NCBI GenBank assembly: GCA_963669155.1
Contig: OZ022591.1
Span: 12,960,825 to 13,024,824 of the forward strand
From: Arbacia lixula
Taxonomy: Eukaryota; Echinodermata; Echinoidea; Arbacioida; Arbaciidae
Direction: 5' to 3'
Length of the DNA stretch: 64,000 nt
How positions within the stretch are numbered: position 1 is the first letter of the stretch; the number at the start of each line of letters is the position of its first letter. Position numbers and translations under genes: made by a program. Below the pieces are notes generated by a model, which was not told the origin of the DNA, did not search any database, and saw nothing but the letters and a program-made list of their open reading frames with translations. Positions 1-18,308 of the stretch are shown here, piece after piece.

Positions 1-287
1 ACCAAGGGTCTGGTGGAAGAATGGAAGGAGACGAGGACTTGCCATTTTCTCTTGTTGATACAGTCATGCTAATCCTTCTACTACTTCCTAAAATCACTGA
101 AGAGGTTCATCTGATTGGTGTGTAGTCATGAGAAAAGGTTCTTTTTTCACAATAACAAAAATTTACCTGTTTTTTGGTAAGCTTTCGCTTGCAAGGCTGC
201 AAGCTTTGTCAGACCGTCGTAGCTGTACTACTACCATTAACTACATGTACCTCTCACACTATTGTAACTTTTACCCTACATGTATTT

Positions 288-437
288 CTTCTATCACTAT
301 TACTATAATTACTGCTACAACCACTATTACTACTACTGCTACAACTACTAAAACTGCTACCTCTAATACTGTTACCACTACTATTACTTCTACTATTACT
401 ACGACTATAAGTGTTAATACTACTACTTCTACTACTT

Positions 438-504
<67 letters not shown>

Positions 505-583
505 ATTACTACTACTACTCCTATTATTACTATTACTACTACCACTACTACTACTGTTATACTACTACTACTACTACTACTAT

Positions 584-667
<84 letters not shown>

Positions 668-690
668 TACTACTACTACTACATGTTCTA
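288..690. repeat. (TAC/ACT)n trinucleotide microsatellite
   Basis: An imperfect array becomes an almost pure CTA repeat from about 420 to 680. It sits in MIB2 intron 7, only about 45 bp beyond the exon 7 donor. It creates long Thr-, Tyr- and Leu-only reading frames that are artefacts. From position 1 to 287 I see no exon. Confidence 0.95.
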
Positions 691-733
691 CTACATGTTC
701 TACTCTACTCACAGCCCTGGTCAGTGTACTTAC

Positions 734-3700
734 AGCAGTCATGCCATCACTCCACTCCCCATGGCCAGCCTGTAGCTGCTTGACCATGGCCATGTCGGCT
801 AGAATGGTCACTTGGTCACCCACTGCATAGCTATTGACCTACAAGTGATGAATTCAATTAACATACAAATAATGACACAAGAAATAAAATGTTTCCAATT
901 ACAACACTTTTTGAACCACAAGAACAGCATAAAAGTAAAATATGTTATTTGATGCCAAACAGTGGTATGAGATTAAAATAATCAATGTAACAATGACATC
1001 ATTCATTCATCACTTTTGCTTTCAAATTGGCAATATATTTTTTTAATGACAATCAGAACGTTATCTTTAAACTTATTACATTCCATTGTAAATAAAAAAA
1101 AAATGACCAAATATATCAATGGGATACCTAAGGCTTGCCTGAGCCTTGTCTGACATAGCAACACCCCATGACTGCAAACACTGCATTAAGGAAGAGCAAC
1201 TCTTCTATTTTATAGTTAGGCTTAGAACTGTCCTGGAGGCGTTTCACCCAGCTGTTCATAAGCTACAAATGACTTTAGCCAAGATTGGTGACCTGTTCTT
1301 GTGCTTCATCAGATTCCCAATGATTTAGTCCCATCAGCTAAAATTGAAATGTGACCATTGTAGAGTAAAATTCTTGTTGTTAACAAGCGTCTGAATACAA
1401 AGTTTATGCCTTGTCAAATTTGATAGTTGGAAATTACGTCCCACTTCATTAAAACAAGTATAATCTCATTTAGCACAAGAACAGGTCACCAGTCGTGCGT
1501 AAAGTTGTGCATAAAGTTGTGCATAGCTTACAAACAGCTTAGTGAAACACCCCCCTGGAAGCGTGGTTGAGAGCATAGGTGCATACCTTGCTGAGTGCTG
1601 CCGGATGGAAGGTCCACCGTGTGCCGCATTCTGGGTAGGTGACACGAATGTCCCCTTTGTCAGTGACCCGATGCACAAAGCCAATCTTGCCTACGTACTG
1701 TGGAGGGATGTGTGAGAGGGATAAACATTAACTCTCTATGTGCTATTTGTGACCAGTAAAGCATGCATACCTCATAAAGCAGAACTTATCCTGGCACAGG
1801 AAAGGTTAATAGAATGTAGAACTGTTACGACAGTCTGTGATTGGTTAAAACCATGTCATGTGTTATTTCAGAAGTTGGAGTATCTCATGAATATACATGT
1901 ATTGTGATGCCCATTTAATAATTCAACGAACCATGCATACTATAATAGTACTTGCACACTGCAATATACACTATTTGTGTATAGGTCTGGATTTACATAA
2001 GTCATCACCAATATTCTATAGTGCATATCAAAGAAATTAACAAATTGGAATTATGTTCTAAAACAAAACACACCAACAAATTATCAATATCACTTGTGCA
2101 ATTATATTCCACCCTTTGCCTTCGGCAATGGTTAAGTATTATTGCCGCTCTGGAAATTAATCATTTTACCGTGCATATATATTTTGTTACATGTAAAAGT
2201 AAATCCCAGGGCATGCACTGTTTTATAATAATGTTTACTGCAAATTTATTTGATTTGAGCCACTCTAAAAGAGCAGTCTGATGCAATCATCATCAGCTGT
2301 TAAGTGTGGATCTGCTTATTCATACATTCTTAATCTGTTAATTCTATTTCAAGGTTCTCCTCATTCCACAAGAAAAACTTACTTCTGCCATCTTGGGGTT
2401 CCACCCCCCATGCCCCTCCTGCATGGCTTTGAGTACATCGGGGGTCAAGATGACCTTGACCTTGTCTCCCACGCAGAAGGACGCTGGCGGTCCTTCGTTC
2501 GCTCTCTGAGGGTTCTGCTCTCCAATCTCACCTGCAGCAATACCACGGAAGTACCCACGATAATCAGCGACTCATCAGAGAGAAAATTTGCAATGTACTG
2601 TATAAATTCTGAATGTATTTGAGTGTTACATGGATGAGACAAGCTCAAGAAAGACAAAATGGAATAGCGATGAAGAGGCCTTCCTTCTGCAGTTGAGAGA
2701 CATAGGCTAAATAGATGGATTCTAATCTGATTACTTTCGATTTAAATTTTTCATCTTGAGGTCAAATCATCAGTGAGTGTTTCTCCTCACCTTCTTTATC
2801 CACTACATATGACCCACCTTGCTCTTGAGTCACACCCCATAGATGTTGGTCAGCCCCTACCATCCCATGCTTCGCCTCCTCCTCACTCCCCTCCTACCTT
2901 TACTCATTCTCTCTTCTACTCTCTCCATACTCATTGTTTCTTTCATATTCCACCCCGACCCTTTTTCTCCTTGCCCTCTTATCCCAACCAGTAGACACTA
3001 TTATTACCCCCTGTTCTCAACCCACCACCAGTCACTATCTGCCTTCTTCTTCTCATCCTCCCTCTCTTTTCTTACCCAATCTAGGCAGATGCTTGTAGTA
3101 GTATCTTTCAGAGACATCCTTGAGTACTTCAGATCCACTTTGCCCTTATACCCCATACAGTAAACACTGGTCACCCCCTACCCCTCTTCCCCACCTGTCC
3201 ACCTGTCTATATCTTCCCCCACCCTTCCCCATCCTCCCTCTCCTTACCTAGTCTCGGCAGACACTCTTTGTAGTAGTATCCTTCCGAGGCATCCTTGGTG
3301 TACTTTAGATCCACCTTGCCCTTATGTCCCACCCGGTAGACATTGGTCTGTCCCGTGCCCCAGGTAACGTTAGCCACACTGCGGCCGGACTCCTGCTCCC
3401 AGCCTCGGATGCTAATGATGTTCCCTGGTTTACCATCTCCCCCTGGATTTATAAAGAAAAATAGGTGGGATACAACAGATAAACAGGGGATAAGGAACAT
3501 TCAGCCCCTCAAAATACAAAAAGTACCCTTCAAAATTACGAAAGGAACCCTGGCCAAGTATTTTTTCCATCATAGGGTTTAATGCACAGCATGGTTCAGG
3601 ACCCCCTCAAGTTCCTGTTCAAGTTTTACCCTAGACAGGTAAATGATTCCAGGGCCATGTTGCAGATAGGTTTTCAATTACATGTATTGTACCTTACCAT

Positions 3701-6115
3701 CGATGGTAACTTCCACGGCAACAGGTGCAATAATGAGAGCAGGTGCAATAATGAGAGCTCACTGGTAGTTACCATAGTATCAATCATTGATTGGCAGTTA
3801 CAATAATTAAAAACCTATGCAACATGGCTTCGGACTCTCCATATCAATGCAAGGGTTAAATCTGATTACGTTGAAGAGTACAAGTAGAACAAAGATCATA
3901 ACAAAATTTTTACCCTGTGCATAAATGCAAGGCTAATTTGCCACTCAGTACTACGCAATAAACCAGCGGTATTTTAAGACAGGAGAGTATTGAACGGATA
4001 AAGTGCACTGACTCTATAAAAGTGTATTGAACTTACCGTCCTGATCTCCCCAGTCCCAGTCTGACCCTCTGACCACTCTAGCCCCAGGCAACAGCCCCCG
4101 GATCGGGGTCCTGGCACACGCCTGCCTCTTGGGCACTCGCACTCTGCAAAAGAAAGAATGAAGACAAAGGATATTAGAAGCTGCAGAAGTAGGAGGAGAA
4201 ATAGAGAGAAAGAAAAGAAGATGATGATGAAGTCAAGGAGAAAATGCAAAGTAGAAGAAGTATAAGAGGAAGAAGATTTAGAAAAAGATAGGAAGCAGAA
4301 GGAGATGATGACTTAATCCTAATCTGTCTAGGGATGAGGGGGTCATTTTGAATTATAAATGAAACAAGAAGAAACAAGAGTAGAAAAAGAAGAAATAGAG
4401 AGGAAGAAGAAAAGATTATGAATTAAGAAAGTAATTGAGAAGAAAAGAAGAAAAAGAAAAAGAAGAAGAGCAGAAAGAAATAATGGAAAAATAAATGTGC
4501 ATGAGGAAGACATAAGGTAGAAACAGAAAAGAAAATAAGTTTTGGTCATCAAGAAAATGGAAGAAGAAGAGAATGAAGGAGAGCACTAACAAGACAAACG
4601 AGAAGGAAACAAAAGTCCAGTAATACAAAGGAAACAGAGGCAGACAGAGAATCACTGAGAGTAAACCTACCCAGCCGAGTTCTGTGTGACCAGTCGGATG
4701 AACTCGTGGTTGGTGTCATGCTTCCCTCCAAAGAAGCAGACGGAGCAGAGGTCAAAGTCCTCGCAGACAATGCACTTCCAGCGCATGCCCTGAATGCCTT
4801 CCTGCTTACACCCATTGCAGGTGATGTTCTGGTGCTTCACACCTACGTGTACATGTATGGGAGGAAAGCACAGGTACACGTAACAGAGCTTATTCATTCA
4901 TTCATTTGTTCACTCATTCATTCAACACAGCCACAATCTACTGACAAACTTCATACTGCATACAAGAGGAAGTTGCCCAATAATGTATATGCCATATATT
5001 TTGCGGGGTCTCTATTTTCTCAAATTTCGCGAATCTGGACTAATCGCGAATTGAACAACAAGCGAAGTTAATAATACGACGTGCTCGAATACATGTACTA
5101 CTAGGACTAGTACCCAAGATCGTGAATTCAACCACCTGCACAATTGTCGCGAAGTCCTGATTCGCGAACAATTAGACTCACGAAATATATGGCGTATACA
5201 GTAATGCACCATGCAGCCACATCCAGATTTTGTTTACGGTCATGTCCACTTTCAGTCCCAAACACTAGTACACAAAACTGGAAATGACCACAAACAAAAT
5301 CTGAACGTCTCTGTGTGGCGCATCAAGGGATGACTTTTCTTTACCTGCTGGCACAACGCTCAAAGTTCTTACAGTAAATTAAACCAATTGAACAGACATG
5401 TATTCAGAAAAAGGAAAACAATGTTTAATCTACAAGTTGCTCAAAAGATGTGTTTTAATTGGCCTTTCTAAAAGCATTAACCGATGAAGACATCAAATTC
5501 TCATACTGTTGATGCACTTAAAAACCGACTCAAAACCTATCTTCTCGATCAACAAAACAACTAACTGTAGCAATGACCAGCGATCTGTTATCTTGCTATT
5601 TCATTTATTCATTTGTTGTTATATGATTTGTATTTCACTACCTCTTAATGTTTGATTATCTTCCTATTCCATTTATTGAGTTGCTATATGATCGATATTT
5701 AATGTTATACGATTGATATTTAATTACCTCTTAATGTTATACACTTATATTCAATACTTTTCTCCATTTAAATTCATTATGTTGTACTTGTTTTATTTAG
5801 TTTCTATTTACATTGTAAAGCGCTTAGAAACGGCATTGTATTAAGCGCTATTTAAAAGCTCCATATTATTATTATTATTATCATACCTGCAGGTGCATTG
5901 TCGTAGAGCAGGAGGTCGTGCGCCCCCTGGTAGCCGGCCCGGTAGTTCGTGCGAGTGCCGCAGTCCCACTGGACGACCACCGTCTTGTCTGGTGAGGTGC
6001 TGCTGCCCTGCCGGCCGATCTCCACCACTGTCCCCAGGTGACCATCGCCGTCGTCTTGGTTACCCCACTTCCACTCGGGGCCGCGGACCACTCTCAGGCC
6101 CACACTCACTGCCAT
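734..6115 (-). CDS. MIB2: Mind bomb 2 E3 ubiquitin ligase, N-terminal part (continues past left edge)
   Basis: MIB proteins ubiquitylate Notch ligands and other substrates in the cytoplasm and at endosomes. Seven coding exons read on the minus strand: 6115-5887, 4842-4671, 4143-4037, 3442-3248, 2531-2383, 1697-1587 and 838-734. All have AG/GT borders and matching phases (1,2,1,1,0,0,0), giving about 356 residues. Residues 6-76 form a first MIB/HERC2 domain ([18 protein letters not shown]). Residues 85-122 form a ZZ zinc finger with ligands C85, C88, C100, C103, C109, C112, H118 and H122. A second MIB/HERC2 domain spans exons 3-4 ([11 protein letters not shown], then [13 protein letters not shown]). 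Exons 5-7 begin the repeats with the signature LQAGHGEW. Wording in exons 4-7 fits MIB2 better than MIB1. The start is the first ATG of a CpG-rich exon, directly before the first MIB domain. Ankyrin repeats and RING fingers should lie further left, outside the window. Confidence 0.95.
1233..1557. mobile_element. MITE, family A (terminal motif gtttcac...ctgtt), copy 1
   Basis: The ends are inverted: the left begins near ggcgtttcacccagctgttc and the right ends with aaacagcttagtgaaacacc. Inner arms pair around ggtgacctgttcttg and its complement. It lies in MIB2 intron 6. The same family recurs at 41984-42085 and 48277-48756. Confidence 0.75.
2812..3176 (-). pseudogene. Decayed tandem copies of part of MIB2 exon 4, inside intron 4
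   Basis: The 3' part of exon 4 (3248-3370) recurs in degraded form at about 3071-3176, 2967-3001 and 2812-2866, spaced about 176, 169 and 152 bp. The copy nearest the exon is clearest. On the minus strand it reads [10 protein letters not shown], then after a one-base deletion RYYYK and a leucine-arginine-leucine end, and it keeps a ggtaag donor. The further copies retain only the segment around the KGK and VYRVG codons. The frame breaks mean these are unlikely to be used as coding exons. Confidence 0.7.
3654..3828. mobile_element. Short inverted-repeat element (ends gccatgttgca/tgcaacatggc)
   Basis: Ends gccatgttgcagatagg and cctatgcaacatggc are inverted, with inner arms around taccatcgatggta. 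It lies in MIB2 intron 3. Related half copies occur at about 10560-10605 and 13544-13628 in SRM introns. Confidence 0.65.
4150..4650. repeat. Purine-rich GAA/GAGGAA tract in MIB2 intron 2
   Basis: About 500 bp is dominated by A and G on the plus strand, hence a polypyrimidine tract on the MIB2 sense strand. It runs directly into the exon 3 acceptor at 4143. It produces Phe/Ser/Leu-rich reading frames that are artefacts. Confidence 0.85.
5495..5884 (+). mobile_element. LINE 3'-end fragment (CR1/L2-like) with ATT tail
   Basis: The 5' part reads [16 protein letters not shown] and a stop, typical of the C-terminus of a LINE reverse transcriptase polyprotein. An AT-rich 3' UTR follows, ending in a taaagcgcttagaa / ttaagcgctat hairpin region and an ATT microsatellite tail. 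It is truncated at its 5' end and lies in MIB2 intron 1, next to the exon 1 donor at 5886. Confidence 0.75.
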
Positions 6116-7309
6116 TCAAGCTGTGTGTGCGTGCGCTGGCCTAGGATGGTTTTGCTCCTGCATGAGATGAAGGTTCATGCATGAAAGGAAAGGAATTTTG
6201 TAAAGTAAGCAAATTATAAAAGTTGGGGGGAATTTGTACTTCATCTGACACGCATACTATCGAGTGTGTGCGCGCATATTGAAAAGCCATTGAAACCTGT
6301 GTTGTAGCATGTAGCTGAGAGTTGCAGTTCATGATCAAAGAGGTTAATTTTGCGATTTTCTGGCCGCAAAATTCCTCTAAATCACATATCAATATCCTCA
6401 CTAATCCTTACCCTATTCTAGTCCAGATCCTAACTAACCCCCAAGTTTATTGAGTTTAAGCAGTTTATTCATTGCAGAATCCATCAAAATGAATCCAAAT
6501 GAGGAAAAGTGCTGTCCTATGAAGTATTTTTTAAGTTGGTATCAAAATTATTATCTTAATCAACTACACCAATGATACCAGAAAAAAATAGAGTCTAGGG
6601 AGAGGGTTCATTTTAAGTAACATCCAAATTTAACAAAGAAATGTGAATTGTCATGAATCATGATTGTGAGCCAAACGTTATGTTACAATAATCAAAATAC
6701 ATACACATAGGCCCCAAAATAGTAATAAAACATGTCAATGAATCACTGTAGTCTGAAGCCAAAGGAAAAGCAGAGCACACGACCGCAGACTGTCTTTCTC
6801 GTGCAATCGTCTATTGTCTGTGTGTGAGTCACCAACAGTACAAACAATGGCATTCACTGTTGACCATTCCATGTCCAGATTCAGAACTTCACAAGCCACT
6901 CAAAAAAATATTTAGATCTGAACAGATCTTCTCGAAAATATTTCAACAATAATTCAAATTACTGACCAAAAAGTTGAAGAATAAATATCATGACATGTAT
7001 CAAAAAGAATGTTATGTTAACCTAAAAGAAAATTTAATTTGAAAATGTTACGACTCAATTCTCTCATAAGCTAACATAAATATACATGGATAGGACTGTG
7101 ATTTGCATTTGCACGTACCGGTACTACAGAGGCATACGCCGCACAGTTTCAACTTACCAATTATGACTATGAGAGTATTAAATCTAACTCTTTCAGTCGA
7201 TTAATCAGAATACAGTTCCTCTTAGAACGTGGCAGACGACATACGATTTTATGCATTCATATCATGACAAAAATGTTTCTCGAGAAGCCACGTTAATCCG
7301 ACTAATTAT

Positions 7310-7445
7310 TCCGTCTGCGATGACTTTTCTCCGATTCGTTCCATGTTTTGATTTCCTTCCGCCTCTCCGGCCTCCGCCATTTCATACGTTGCAGTCGATT
7401 CGATCGCGATCGCTCACGAAGTGATCGATCAGTTTAAACCGTAAA
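7310..7445 (-). promoter_or_regulatory. Candidate MIB2 promoter or non-coding first exon
   Basis: A local GC/CpG-rich block stands out in AT-rich flanks about 1.2 kb upstream of the MIB2 start. On the minus strand it carries AAATGGCGGAGGCCGGAG, similar to the YY1-like ATGGCGG element common at animal transcription starts. That ATG opens a short reading frame of about 24 codons ending in TAA. It could be a 5' exon with an upstream ORF. No splice join to exon 1 was established. Confidence 0.35.
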
Positions 7446-7454
7446 ATGACAATG

Positions 7455-7722
7455 AATGAAAAAGCCTTCAAAAGCCAAAAGGTGACCGTGAGCAATCTTC
7501 TTGCCGAGTTAGTCTTAAATTCATGTATTGTCCATTTTAGAAACTTTCTGAAAGGAATTTGCCCTCAAATGGTCCACATTTGAAGTAATTAGTGATTAAA
7601 TCACAAATCCTTTAATCGGCCCGAACATTTTGAGAATCCACATGGGCAAATAACTTTCAGCAAAAGTTTCTAAAATGGACCATGATCAAAATGATCACCT
7701 TTTGAAGGCTTTTTTGCCATCC
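7455..7722. mobile_element. Fold-back MITE family C, copy 1
   Basis: Arms begin with aaaaagccttcaaaagcc and end with the complement. Both carry the shared words gggcaaat and ttctaaaatgga. It is more diverged than the copy at 40190-40563, with which it shares gcaatcttcttgcc and ttcatgtattgtc. Confidence 0.75.
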
Positions 7723-8523
7723 AGTAGGCCTACAGTCATTATGAATAGTGTATATTTTCGTGTCCCTAGAGTTCCGTTTAATATAATTCATCACATGTTA
7801 GGCATTTAACTTTGAATTTTCTGTATATATAGTCTGAACATGTATGAAATAAAATTATATAGTGCAATTGTGAAATATTTGTTCTTTTTTTTTTTTTAGG
7901 ATTTTCATATCCATACCCCCCCCCCCCCCCCCTTAAAACCCCATATCCCAAAGCAACAAATTAAAATATATGACAGCATTTCTAACTTATGCTGGAAAGA
8001 AGTTTTCAATTTTTGAGTGAATTATATAAATTGTATAATCTCATGAAATTGATACCAGTAAACTCGAATGCATAAGTGAACTTTGACTTTTTTAATGCTT
8101 CTTTCCTGTCCCAATATATGCATCAGCTCCGTCACGCTATGTTACGTGTTGTGTGCTGTATAATTCCATAAGTTCTTTTTTGTTGTTGTTGAAGGATTTT
8201 TTTTTTTAGGTCACAGAGGTATGTGACATATTTCCAAAGCTTTTAATCAGCAAAATATATATTTTTTTTTGCAAAACCGCTTAAGCGCCACCTCCATTTT
8301 GTTTGCAAAACGGGTTATGAGTGTGTACAAAAACATTGTGTTTTGTTTGTGTTTGTATGCTGTGTGTATGCAAATGCGGTGTTTTTTTTTTTGTTTTTGT
8401 TTTTTTTTGTAGGCCTATGTGTGTATTTTTGTTTGCATGCACATGGAACCATTTAGTGTCAGTCTTGGTTTGTTGAACACACAAAATGTGCATGTAAACA
8501 AAACAAAACACGCACAGGCACAG

Positions 8524-8566
<43 letters not shown>
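8524..8566. repeat. (CA)n microsatellite
   Basis: About 22 CA units, followed at 8640-8672 by GT-rich sequence in the opposite sense. The Cys/Val and His/Thr reading frames here are artefacts. Confidence 0.9.
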
Positions 8567-8567
<1 letters not shown>

Positions 8568-9484
8568 CACATCACAAACACATACACACCCATACACACG
8601 GCACCATCAGTGTCAACCTTGGTTCATTTGGGCACATTGATGTGTGCGTGTGTGTGTGTGCATGTGTGTGTGCCTGTGGACCATCGAGGCCTGGAGTTTG
8701 TAATTATAGATACAATTAATAAATGATACCTTACGGTACAAGTTGTTAAGTAAAAAAAAGTGAATGTGCACTAGCATGTGATGTGTGATTTTGTGTTGTT
8801 CAGCAATATCGAATGAATAGAGGATCCCGACACTACAAGGGTGAAACTTTCTTATTCGATTAGATTTAACCCGTTTTGCCAAACAACTGTAATTTTGTAA
8901 ACATGTTATTACCGTTAACCTAATAATACCTCTATGATTTTTACTATAGGCGCCCTTATTAATCACATGTTATAAATTAAACATGCTATGAATATGTACC
9001 GCTAATGCATTATGACATGCATCAATACCGATCGGTAATGTAGTCCATTGCTAACACATACTTTACTTGTGCGCTAATAATTTTTTCATTTTTTATCCCG
9101 ACAATGACCACTTCTCCCAGAGGTACGTGGCCAACTTCTCCCCGTTCAGAAGTTTATACAAATCAATGATTACACAAATATGAGACCGTTCGATCGTATG
9201 TTACAAATATTATTTTGTGGAAAACGTAATAAATGAATTTAATTGTATGTAATAAAATATACTAAATTATTAGTACATGTATGTTACATGTTTATTATAT
9301 TGTGTTTATGGGGATTTTTTTATTCAAAAACAATTTGTTCATAACATGTTATGTTGAATGTTATGGTCGACAGAGTTGAAAAAATAAACAATAAATCTAC
9401 AATATCATTTTGATGAGATAACTTAGTCGTTTTCATATGATATTTTGTCATTTTAATGATATTTTCTTGTTTTTATCGTTTTAC

Positions 9485-9560
9485 AATACTTAGCGCGCTG
9501 CATGCAACGCGCGTGCACGCGTGCGTGATATAGCGTTGACGTACGTACGTACACCATGTA
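9485..9560 (+). promoter_or_regulatory. CpG-rich palindromic block upstream of SRM
   Basis: Within very AT-rich DNA, this block alternates GCGC/ACGT/GCGTGCACGCG motifs, including a self-complementary tacgtacgtacgta run. It lies about 200-260 bp before the SRM start codon, so it may belong to the SRM promoter. No TATA box is evident. This is positional inference only. Confidence 0.3.
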
Positions 9561-9708
9561 TGCATTGTATTTCTTATGGCATTGCCCTCATCTCACTTCA
9601 TCGACACCACACGTGTTGTAGTGTTGTAGAGGCTACCCGATATGCAGTAGGCGCTTACCAGTCCCATATATTGCATTACGTGTGTGGAACACCAATTACC
9701 AGTGCTAA

Positions 9709-16299
<6,591 letters not shown>

Positions 16300-16882
16300 C
16301 TACTTATCTAGAAGCCATTATGCATCAGCCTTGCTTGGACACCAACCAACTGGCCTGAAGATGAATATTTCTTCAAGACTAAATTGGTGGCATTAATCCA
16401 TTGTATGCCAGAAAAAATGCTGCTCTATCGGATTTGTGTGTGTATTAATGGTGAAGTATTCCACAAGTGGCATATTGAGGGTTAAAGTGGGTAGCAAGGC
16501 TTTTATATAACAAGGTGACCTGGGTGAAACTATTCGTAGTGCAGATGAGATCAGTGATAGTTTGAGGACAATCTGAGAAACACTTATGTACTGGTAACTA
16601 TAATACTATGGTGATTTTATTAAATGAAGTACAGTTTTGAAAAAAACCACATACTTATTATGGTTTATACATGTAGATGTGTGAAGTGTTGAAAATCATC
16701 ATTTCCAGCACTGGATCTTGATGATTAACCTGTTGCTTAGGTTTAGATGTTTGGGCTTTGTTAAAGATAGCTCGTCCCTTTTACAAACATCCGCAAACTT
16801 CATGAAAGTTTGCACATATTTAGCATGTATCTTTAGGAGACCAACTGAAGTTTTAAAGTCACAGGTACTATAACTCCTGTAG

Positions 16883-16888
16883 AATAAA
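16883..16888 (+). terminator. Candidate SRM polyadenylation signal
   Basis: An AATAAA hexamer lies 584 bp after the SRM stop, before the hairpin and 157-bp repeat array. The intervening sequence is plausible 3' UTR. No cleavage evidence is available. Confidence 0.4.
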
Positions 16889-16970
16889 TGAAAATCTTAC
16901 TAGTTTTCACTGAGATTTGATTCCAATTGATTGCCGACTGTTGACTCAATTTGAAATTACTACTATTTTT

Positions 16971-18308
16971 GTCTCGCCCACCGGAGGTGAAGGCGAGACT
17001 AAGGGATCCAAATGGCGTCCGTCCGTCGTCCGTCACAAATGTTAAAGTTTACCTGCAAGACTCTCTTTTGACAAATAACTTCACATGGATTGCTTGGATT
17101 ACAACTTAACTTGGGTCATAGATGCACTGGGGGTACCTTCATGTATGGTACCGTTGGAGGTCACAGGGTAAGGTCAAAGGTCATTTGAGGTCATACGTTA
17201 AAGTTTACCTGCAAGACTCTCTTTTGACAAATAACTTCACATGGGTTGCTTGGATTACAACCTAACTTGGGTTATAGATGCACTAGGGGTACCTTCATGT
17301 TATGGTACCGTTGGAGGTCACAGGATAAGGTCAAAGGTCATTTGAGGTCATACGTTAAAGTTTACCTGCAAGACTCTCTTTTGACAAATAACTTCACATG
17401 GGTTGCTTGGATTACAACCTAACTTGGGTTATAGATGCACTGGGGGTACCTTCATGTTATGGTGCCGTTGGAGGTCGCAGGATAAGGTCAAAGGTCATTT
17501 GAGGTCATACGTTAAAGTTTACCTGCAAGACTCTCTTTTGACAAATAACTTCACATAGGTTGCTTGGATTACAACCTAACTTGGGTCATAGATGCACTAG
17601 GGGTACCTTCATGTTATGGTGCTGTTGGAGGTCACAGGATAAGGTCAAAGGTCATTTGAGGTCATACGTTAAAGTTTACCTGCAAGACTCTCTTTTGACA
17701 AATAACTTCACATGGGTTGCTTGGATTACAACCTAACTTGGGTTATAGATGCACTAGGGGTACCTTCATGTTATGGTACCGTTGGAGGTCACAGGATAAG
17801 GTCAAAGGTCATTTGAGGTCATACGTTAAAGTTTACCTGCAAGACTCTCTTTTGACAAATAACTTCACATGGGTTGCTTGGATTACAACCTAACTTGGGT
17901 CATAGATGCACTGGGGGTACCTTCATGTTATGGTGCCGTTGGAGGTCACAGGATAAGGCCAAAGGTCATTTGAGGTCATACGTTAATGTTTACCTGCAAG
18001 ACTCTCTTTTGACAAATAACTTCACATAGGTTGCTTGGATTACAACCTAACTTGGGTCATAGATGCACTGGGGGTACCTTCATGTTATGGTGCTGTTGGA
18101 GGTCACAGGATAAGGTCAAAGGTTATTTGAGGTCATACGTTAAAGTTTACCTGCAAGACTCTCTTTTGACAAATAACTTCACATATGTTGCTTGGATTAC
18201 AACCTAACTTGGGTCATAGATGCACTGGGGGTACCTTCATGTTATGGTACCGTTGGAGGTCACAGGATAAGGTCAGAGGTCATTTGAGGTCATACATTAA
18301 AGTTTACC
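16971..18308. mobile_element. Hairpin plus eight-unit 157-bp tandem array (pearl/Helentron-like candidate)
   Basis: Units start with gttaaagtttacctgcaag at 17041, 17197, 17354, 17511, 17668, 17825, 17982 and 18139. The period is 156 bp once and then exactly 157. The units are highly similar and contain ggtcatttgaggtcatac. Seventy bp before the first unit is an inverted repeat: gtctcgcccacc at 16971-16982 pairs with ggtg, a two-base bulge and ggcgagac ending at 16999. Non-autonomous elements with a core of tandem about 160-bp repeats and short terminal structures are known from marine invertebrates (pearl, Helentron-associated). Assignment is inference. Confidence 0.6.

Noticed and set aside
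128..830. Long Thr/Tyr/Leu/Val-only reading frames on both strands
   Set aside because: They are translations of the TAC/ACT microsatellite; only 734-838 on the minus strand is a real exon.
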